Positions 58,980-64,000 of a DNA stretch of 64,000 nt are shown here, piece by piece (position 1 is the first letter of the stretch; each line of letters starts with the position of its first letter). The DNA comes from Mesorhizobium qingshengii (GTDB lineage Bacteria > Pseudomonadota > Alphaproteobacteria > Rhizobiales > Rhizobiaceae). The translations under genes were made by a program, and so were the position numbers. The DNA lies in contig NZ_JAPFQA010000007.1 of assembly GCF_027563465.1 (NCBI RefSeq), positions 186,001 to 250,000 on the forward strand, given 5' to 3'. Under the pieces are notes generated by a model, which ran no database searches, was not told the DNA's origin, and was given only the letters and a program-made list of their open reading frames with translations.

Positions 58980-59917
58980 ATCTTCGTCTCCGGCTTGCGC
59001 TTCAGGCTCTTCGGTTTCTCGCTGAGCGCGGCTTCGCGCTGCGTCGCCGCCTCCGGCGTCAGCTGCACGACCAGCCGATCGGTCAGGCGCATGTCGACGG
59101 CGGCGATATCGCGCGACAACAGCCCCTTGTCATGATCCATGCCGACGAGCTCGGCGATCGCCTGATCCTCGCCATCCTCGGGAAGCTTGACGGTGATGCC
59201 GTTGTCCAGCTTCAGGTCCCAGCGCCGCTCGCCAACGCGGACATAGCCTTTGACCCGGCTCGCGAGCTCGGGATATTTTTCGATCTTGGCCAGGAAATCC
59301 GGCGCCTTGGCCGGCGCGCCGGCGCCGATCAGCAACGGCAACAGCACCTGCGTGCCCCCCGAGAACGGCGCGATCACGGCGCCATCCTTCTCGATGACAG
59401 AGAGATCATTGCCTTGCTGCCAGAGCGCGAAGGGCTCGCGCTCCTCGACGCGCACCTCCAGCGTATGCGGATAGACCTTGCGGACCGCGGCAACCTCGAT
59501 CCACGGCAGGCCGGAGATCCGCTCGCGTGCCGCCTCGGCATTGAAGCCGATCAGCGACGTCCAGCCGTCGAGTTCCAGCCTGTCGAGGATATCGATCTCG
59601 GAAGTCTGGCGATTGCCGACCACCTTGACCTGATCGACGGCGAAGCCGGTGCGAGCCGTGATGCTCTGAACGATACCCTCGACGTCACCGCCGAGATAGG
59701 CGCCATAGGCACTGCTCGAGGCGATCAGCACACCCGACAGAATCGCGGCGGAGAAGCGCGGCGCCTGGAATTCGCCCACGCCCAGGCGCGCCAGAACGCG
59801 CACCGGGCGGCGAAGCACACGCGGCAGCACGAAATGGCCCGGTGACAACGGCAGGCCGAACAGCGCCGGCCCGGCCGCGCCCCTCTCCTTGCCTTGTCCC
59901 CATTTCAACGCAGACAC
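58976..59917 (-). CDS. ftsQ: Cell division protein FtsQ
   Basis: The 313-residue protein has a basic N terminus, one membrane segment (about residues 55-75, FSAAILSGVLIASSSAYGAY) and periplasmic POTRA/beta domains (VKVVGNRQTSEIDILDRLEL, LPWIEVAAVRKVYPHTLEVR, VEEREPFALW). It links the divisome to FtsL/FtsB. GTG at 59917 is chosen because AGGA lies seven bases upstream; a TTG at 59938 would add seven residues. The start lies inside the ddl end (13-base overlap). Confidence 0.92.
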   Translation of the reverse strand: MSALKWGQGKERGAAGPALFGLPLSPGHFVLPRVLRRPVRVLARLGVGEFQAPRFSAAILSGVLIASSSAYGAYLGGDVEGIVQSITARTGFAVDQVKVVGNRQTSEIDILDRLELDGWTSLIGFNAEAARERISGLPWIEVAAVRKVYPHTLEVRVEEREPFALWQQGNDLSVIEKDGAVIAPFSGGTQVLLPLLIGAGAPAKAPDFLAKIEKYPELASRVKGYVRVGERRWDLKLDNGITVKLPEDGEDQAIAELVGMDHDKGLLSRDIAAVDMRLTDRLVVQLTPEAATQREAALSEKPKSLKRKPETKI

Positions 59918-60831
59918 GAAGCGTCCTCCACCATCCAACTCAACAAATCGCCAAACGAGTGCCCGGCCTGGGCGGCGATTTCAGGCACCAAGGACGTCGG
60001 CGTCATACCCGGCTGGGTGTTGACCTCGAGCCAGACAACCTCGCCGTTTTCGGAATGCCGATCGTCATAACGGAAGTCCGACCGGGAAACGCCCCGACAG
60101 CCGATCGCTTGGTGAGCCTTGAGCGCCAGTGTTTGTATTTTTTGGTAAATATTCGGTGAAACTTTTGCGGGGCATTCGTGCTTTGATCCGCCAGCGACAT
60201 ATTTTGAATCATAGTCGTAGAAGGAATGGCCGGTCGGGATGATCTCGCAGACCCCGAGCGCCACATCGCCCATCACCGCGCAGGTCAGCTCCCGCCCGTG
60301 GACGTAGCGCTCGACCATGACGGTATCGCCATATTTCCACTCCGACGAGCCGATGACCTGCGGCGGATGTGACTGCCCCTCATGCACGATGACGACGCCG
60401 AAGCTCGAACCCTCATTGACCGGCTTGACCACATAGGGCGGCTTCATCGGATGCTTGCTCTGGATGGCGAAGCGGCTGGCAACCTTCGATTCGGCGACCG
60501 GGACGCCGACTGATTTGGCAATCCGCTTGGCCTGCTCCTTGTTCATGGCCAGCGCCGAGGCGAGCACGCCGGAATGGGTGTAGGGAATGCCGAGATATTC
60601 AAGGATACCCTGGATGGTGCCATCCTCGCCGAACGGGCCATGCAGCGCATTGAAGGCGACATCGGGCTTGAGCTCGGCGAGCACCGACCCGACATCGCGC
60701 CCGACATCGACGCGCGTGACCTGGTAGCCTTCCTTCTCGAGTTCATCGGCGCAAGCCTTTCCCGAGGACAGAGACACGGGCCGCTCGGACGAAAAACCAC
60801 CCAGCAGGACGGCCACATGCTTGCTTTTCAT
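59905..60831 (-). CDS. ddl: D-alanine--D-alanine ligase
   Basis: The 308-residue ATP-grasp enzyme has VAVLLGGFSSERPVSLSSGK, ALHGPFGEDGTIQGILEYLG, PYTHSGVLASALAMNKEQAK, VKPVNEGSSFGV, the metal-site EVNTQPGMTPTSLVPEIA and SRSDFRYD. It makes the D-Ala-D-Ala dipeptide of peptidoglycan. The ATG at 60831 (MKSKHVAVLL) is preferred over an open extension to 60861. It begins a new transcript unit after a 301-base gap from murB. Confidence 0.95.
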   Translation of the reverse strand: MKSKHVAVLLGGFSSERPVSLSSGKACADELEKEGYQVTRVDVGRDVGSVLAELKPDVAFNALHGPFGEDGTIQGILEYLGIPYTHSGVLASALAMNKEQAKRIAKSVGVPVAESKVASRFAIQSKHPMKPPYVVKPVNEGSSFGVVIVHEGQSHPPQVIGSSEWKYGDTVMVERYVHGRELTCAVMGDVALGVCEIIPTGHSFYDYDSKYVAGGSKHECPAKVSPNIYQKIQTLALKAHQAIGCRGVSRSDFRYDDRHSENGEVVWLEVNTQPGMTPTSLVPEIAAQAGHSFGDLLSWMVEDASCLR

Positions 60832-61097
60832 TCCCCGGCATCCCCTCTCACGGCGGACCAAAAACCAAGATTTTCCGCAACATTGAGTCCGAGTCTCCCG
60901 GCAGGTTACCCCCCAGACGGAAAACGCGGGTAACGCGTCGAACGACTCAAATCAGGAAACGCTTTCCAGCAGAGAATCAGAGAGTTGATTCACTGGCAAG
61001 TGCTTACGATTCCGAGAGATTCACTTTCTGAGAAAACGGATGCGAAAACCGTGTCGTTGAGCCATTACAGCAACGGTCACACGGCTGTTTTGATCTC

Positions 61098-61128
61098 GTT
61101 GAAGTTCATGCATCACTTGAACTTCAAC
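61098..61128 (-). terminator. Hairpin just after murB
   Basis: GTTGAAGTTCA and TGAACTTCAAC form perfect 11-base arms with a 9-base loop, beginning four bases after the murB stop. There is no clear T-run after it on the minus strand. It suggests that the murG-murC-murB transcript ends or is attenuated here; the remaining gap up to ddl (301 bases in all) must hold the ddl promoter but shows no gene. Confidence 0.55.
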
Positions 61129-61132
61129 CGTG

Positions 61133-62098
61133 CTAAAGTAGCTGCCCAAGAAACTCCTGGACAGCATGGCCCGGCCGGAAATTGCCGATGCGCTTGATTT
61201 CCCACTGCAGCCGGATGCCCGAATTCTCCAGCACCCGCGTGCGCACCGTCTCGCCGAGATATTCAAGGTCGTAGCCGGTCGCGGTTCCGGTGTTGATCAT
61301 GAAGTTGCAGTGCATCGGCGACATCTGCGCGCCGCCAATCATCAGACCGCGGCAGCCCGCCTTGTCGATCTCCTTCCAGGCCGACGTGCCTTCGGGATTC
61401 TTGAAGGTCGAGCCGCCGGTCTTCTCGCGGATCGGCTGCACGGTCTCGCGGTGGCTCTGCACCGCATCCATCGCCGCCTTGATCGCCGCCTTGTCCTCGG
61501 AAAAACCTTCGAAGATGGCCGAGGTGAAGATCAGCCCGGAAGGTGCCGACGAATGACGATAGGCGTAGCCCATTTCGGCATTGCTCAGGGTCTGGATATT
61601 GCCCTTGCGGTCGAGCGCCCGCAGTTCGACGACGCGCTCGCGCGTTTCGACGCCGTTGGCGCCAGCATTCATGACAAGCGCGCCGCCGATGGCGCCCGGA
61701 ATGCCATGATAGAAATGAAAGCCGCCAATACCCGCCTCATAGGCGACAGCCGCAACACGCTTGTCCGGCGTCGCGGCCCCCGCCTTGATCGTGGTAGGGC
61801 CAATCACCTCGGCTTCGCCAAAACCCTTGGCCGAAAGCCGGATGACGAAGCCCGGAATGCCGCCATCCCTGACCAGGAGGTTCGAGCCGATGCCGACGAC
61901 GGTCAGCGGAATCTCTTCGGGAACCGCGCGCAGGAACGCGGCGAGGTCCTCCTCGTCGGCAGGCTGGAACAGGACTTCAGCCTGCCCTCCGGCGCGGAAC
62001 CAGGTGATCTTGTCCATCTCGGCATTCGGCGTGAGGCGGCCGCGCAGGCCGGCAAGCCGGTCGCCAAGTCTGTCGATCAAAGCCTGGCCGTGCATCAT
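61133..62098 (-). CDS. murB: UDP-N-acetylenolpyruvoylglucosamine reductase
   Basis: The 321-residue flavoenzyme has WFRAGGQAEVLFQPADEEDL, VGIGSNLLVRDGGIPGFVIR, FYHGIPGAIGGALVMNAGAN, EMGYAYRHSSAPSGLIFTSA and KTGGSTFKNPEGTSAWKEID with the catalytic Ser. It is a type I/II-like MurB that completes UDP-MurNAc. The ATG at 62098 overlaps the murC stop (ATGA); the longer open frame is not used. Confidence 0.95.
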   Translation of the reverse strand: MMHGQALIDRLGDRLAGLRGRLTPNAEMDKITWFRAGGQAEVLFQPADEEDLAAFLRAVPEEIPLTVVGIGSNLLVRDGGIPGFVIRLSAKGFGEAEVIGPTTIKAGAATPDKRVAAVAYEAGIGGFHFYHGIPGAIGGALVMNAGANGVETRERVVELRALDRKGNIQTLSNAEMGYAYRHSSAPSGLIFTSAIFEGFSEDKAAIKAAMDAVQSHRETVQPIREKTGGSTFKNPEGTSAWKEIDKAGCRGLMIGGAQMSPMHCNFMINTGTATGYDLEYLGETVRTRVLENSGIRLQWEIKRIGNFRPGHAVQEFLGQLL

Positions 62099-63501
62099 GA
62101 GACGGTCCCGCCAAGCTCCTTGGGCAGCGCATAGGCCCATTGGGTGATGTTGCCGGCGCCGAGGAAGACGACGAAGTCGCCGGGCTTGGCCAGGTCGCGG
62201 ATGATCGGCGCGATTGCTGCCGGACCGTCGATGTAGCGGGCGTCGCGATGGCCGCCGGCGCGGATGCGCGACACCAGCGCGTCCGAGGTCACCCCGTCGA
62301 TCGGCTCTTCGCCGGCGGCGTAAACCGGCGCCACCATCACCGTGTCGGCGTCGTTGAAGCAGGTGGAAAACTCGTTGAACAGATCATGCAGCCGGGTGAA
62401 GCGATGCGGCTGGGCAATGGCGATGACGCGTCCCTTGGTGGCACTGCGCGCCGCCTTCAGCACCGCCGCGATCTCGACCGGATGATGACCATAGTCGTCG
62501 AAGATGTCGACGCCGTTCCAGGAGCCGGTATGGGTGAAGCGGCGCTTGACGCCGGCGAACGAAGACAGGCCCTTCTTGATCGCCTCGGCGGACAGGCCGA
62601 GCTCATGCGCCACAGCGATCGCCGCCGTCGCGTTGGAGACGTTGTGACGGCCGGGCATCGGCAGGCGCAGGCCCGAAATCGTCGTCTGGCCGCCGGTCTT
62701 GCGGTCGCGGATCACGACGTCGAATTCCGAAACAGCACCGGCCATGCGATGGTTGGTGAAACGCACATCGGCCTGCGCGTTCTCGCCATAGGTGATGACG
62801 CGGCGGTCCTCGATGCGGCCGACCAGCGCCTGCACTTCGGGATGGTCCGTGCACATCACCCCGAAGCCATAGAACGGCACGTTCTCGACGAACTGGCGGA
62901 ACGCCTCGCGCACCTTGTCGAAGCTGCCATAGTGATCGAGATGCTCGGGATCGATGTTGGTGACGACGGCGATCTCAGCCGGCAGCTTCAGGAACGTGCC
63001 GTCACTCTCGTCGGCCTCGACCACCATCCACTCGCCATCGCCCATGCGCGCGTTGGTGCCATAGGCATTGATGATGCCGCCATTGATGACGGTCGGGTCG
63101 AGTCCGCCGGCCTCGAGCAAGGTCGCCACCATCGAGGTCGTCGTCGTCTTGCCATGCGTGCCGCCGATCGCCACCGCCTGGCGGAAGCGCATCAGCTCGG
63201 CCAGCATCTCGGCACGGCGCACGATCGGCAGCAGCTTCTCGCGCGCGGCCTTCAGCTCGGGGTTGGATTTCTTGATCGCCGTCGAGACGACCACGACCTC
63301 GGCATCGCCGAGATTCTCGGGCTTGTGGCCGACGAAGCATTCGATGCCCTTGTCGCGCAGCCGCTGTACATTGGCGCTCTCGGCCTGGTCGGACCCTTGC
63401 ACCCTGTAGCCGAGATTGTGCAGCACTTCGGCAATGCCGCTCATGCCGATGCCGCCAATGCCGATGAAATGCACAAGGCCGATCGTCTGCGGCATCTTCA
63501 T
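62095..63501 (-). CDS. murC: UDP-N-acetylmuramate--L-alanine ligase
   Basis: The 468-residue Mur ligase has the N-terminal IGIGGIGMSGIAEVLHNLGY, the P-loop AIGGTHGKTTTTSMVATLLE, NIDPEHLDHYGSFDKV and FDDYGHHPVEIAAVLKAAR. It adds L-Ala to UDP-MurNAc in the cytoplasm. It overlaps murG at its start (63498-63501) and murB at its end by four bases each, so the three are tightly coupled. Confidence 0.96.
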   Translation of the reverse strand: MKMPQTIGLVHFIGIGGIGMSGIAEVLHNLGYRVQGSDQAESANVQRLRDKGIECFVGHKPENLGDAEVVVVSTAIKKSNPELKAAREKLLPIVRRAEMLAELMRFRQAVAIGGTHGKTTTTSMVATLLEAGGLDPTVINGGIINAYGTNARMGDGEWMVVEADESDGTFLKLPAEIAVVTNIDPEHLDHYGSFDKVREAFRQFVENVPFYGFGVMCTDHPEVQALVGRIEDRRVITYGENAQADVRFTNHRMAGAVSEFDVVIRDRKTGGQTTISGLRLPMPGRHNVSNATAAIAVAHELGLSAEAIKKGLSSFAGVKRRFTHTGSWNGVDIFDDYGHHPVEIAAVLKAARSATKGRVIAIAQPHRFTRLHDLFNEFSTCFNDADTVMVAPVYAAGEEPIDGVTSDALVSRIRAGGHRDARYIDGPAAIAPIIRDLAKPGDFVVFLGAGNITQWAYALPKELGGTVS

Positions 63502-64000
63502 GCGTGCGTCCCCTTCCTGAAATCCGAAACGGTTTTTTTCGACGCAATAGCCTCTGTGAGATCGGCGAGCAACCGTGCCGCGTCCGGCCTGCCGGCCGAT
63601 TTCGCTCCCGCGGCCATTGCCGCAAGCCGCTCGGGATCGTCCATCAGTCCGCCGACGAGCGCTGCGATGCGCTCGGGCGAAAGCGAGGATTGCGGGTGCA
63701 CTTCGCCACCGCCGGCGGCGGCAAGGGCCGCCGCGTTGGCCGCCTGGTCGTGGTCGAGCGCATAGGGATAAGGCACCAGCAGCGCCGGCCGGCCGATGAC
63801 GGCGATCTCCGAAACGGTCGAGGCGCCGGAGCGCGAGATGACCAGATGCGCCGCCGCGATGCGCGCCGCCATGTCGGTGAAAAAGGGCGAGACCTCGACA
63901 CCGACACCAAGGGCTGCATAGGCCGCCTTCACCCGCGCCACGTCGTCGGCGCGCGCTTGTTGCGTGATCACCAGCCGTTTGCGCTGGGCATCGGAAAGCA
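63498..64000 (-). CDS. murG: MurG, C-terminal part (runs off right edge)
   Basis: About 167 codons of the C-terminal GT-B domain are present: LVITQQARADDVARVKAAYA, EVSPFFTDMAARIAAAHLVI, SRSGASTVSEIAVIGRPALL and PYPYALDHDQAANAAAL, the UDP-GlcNAc-binding region of MurG. It makes lipid II at the inner membrane. The N-terminal half lies outside. The TGA overlaps the murC ATG. Confidence 0.95.
   Translation of the reverse strand, partial: LSDAQRKRLVITQQARADDVARVKAAYAALGVGVEVSPFFTDMAARIAAAHLVISRSGASTVSEIAVIGRPALLVPYPYALDHDQAANAAALAAAGGGEVHPQSSLSPERIAALVGGLMDDPERLAAMAAGAKSAGRPDAARLLADLTEAIASKKTVSDFRKGTHA

Noticed and set aside
54693..64000. The dcw/envelope gene block as an unusual system
   Set aside because: Gene order, lengths and motifs are those expected for Rhizobiales; only the hairpins after ftsZ and murB were worth noting.

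Overview
The window looks like chromosomal DNA of a Rhizobiales alphaproteobacterium, most likely Mesorhizobium or a close relative. The evidence is high GC, the division/cell-wall cluster order murG-murC-murB-ddl-ftsQ-ftsA-ftsZ-lpxC-bamD-recN-ligA, an FtsZ with a long C-terminal linker, a LOV-domain histidine kinase, and short palindromic intergenic repeats of the kind common in Mesorhizobium. This assignment comes from recognising protein families and repeats; no database search was run. I saw no rRNA, tRNA, CRISPR array, phage or insertion sequence.

Layout. 1-5.5 kb: partial AsmA-like gene, DyP peroxidase, FAD-linked (D-lactate type) dehydrogenase, hotdog thioesterase, small conserved proteins. 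5.5-8.7 kb: Lrp/AsnC regulator divergent from an EamA exporter, then a LOV histidine kinase and single-domain response regulator; the kinase appears frameshifted near its N terminus. 8.7-16.2 kb: exported dienelactone-hydrolase-like protein, a 52-residue membrane peptide coupled to a conserved hypothetical, membrane PQQ glucose dehydrogenase, a TPR-LuxR regulator and a flavin monooxygenase-like protein. 16.3-27 kb: UvrD-type helicase with an unusual insertion, a GH10 glycosidase, and a polysaccharide locus (nucleotide-sugar dehydrogenase; UDP-glucuronate-decarboxylase-like SDR, membrane GT2 synthase, large deacetylase/DUF3131 protein). 27-32 kb: remnants of a sugar-uptake locus, an encapsulated-ferritin-like protein with no encapsulin gene next to it, and an MttB-family methyltransferase with a dimethylglycine-dehydrogenase-like flavoprotein behind a perfect palindrome.

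32-48.7 kb is a mosaic of single genes: phytase-like esterase, L,D-transpeptidase, MATE pump, TMEM175-like channel, SDR, iron-permease-like protein, hexapeptide transferase, CreA, SCO, PrmA, a 1009-residue autotransporter, aminopeptidase P and AzlCD. 48.7-64 kb is almost wholly on the minus strand and encodes DNA maintenance (ligA, recN), outer-membrane biogenesis (bamD, lpxC) and division/peptidoglycan genes, many overlapping by 1-13 bases.

The parts that most deserve a second look are the orphan EncFtn-like protein, the three-gene polysaccharide operon with a complete NodB-type deacetylase plus DUF3131, the frameshifted LOV kinase, the in-frame insertion in the helicase between motifs II and III, and the 24-bp operator-like palindrome in front of the methylamine genes.
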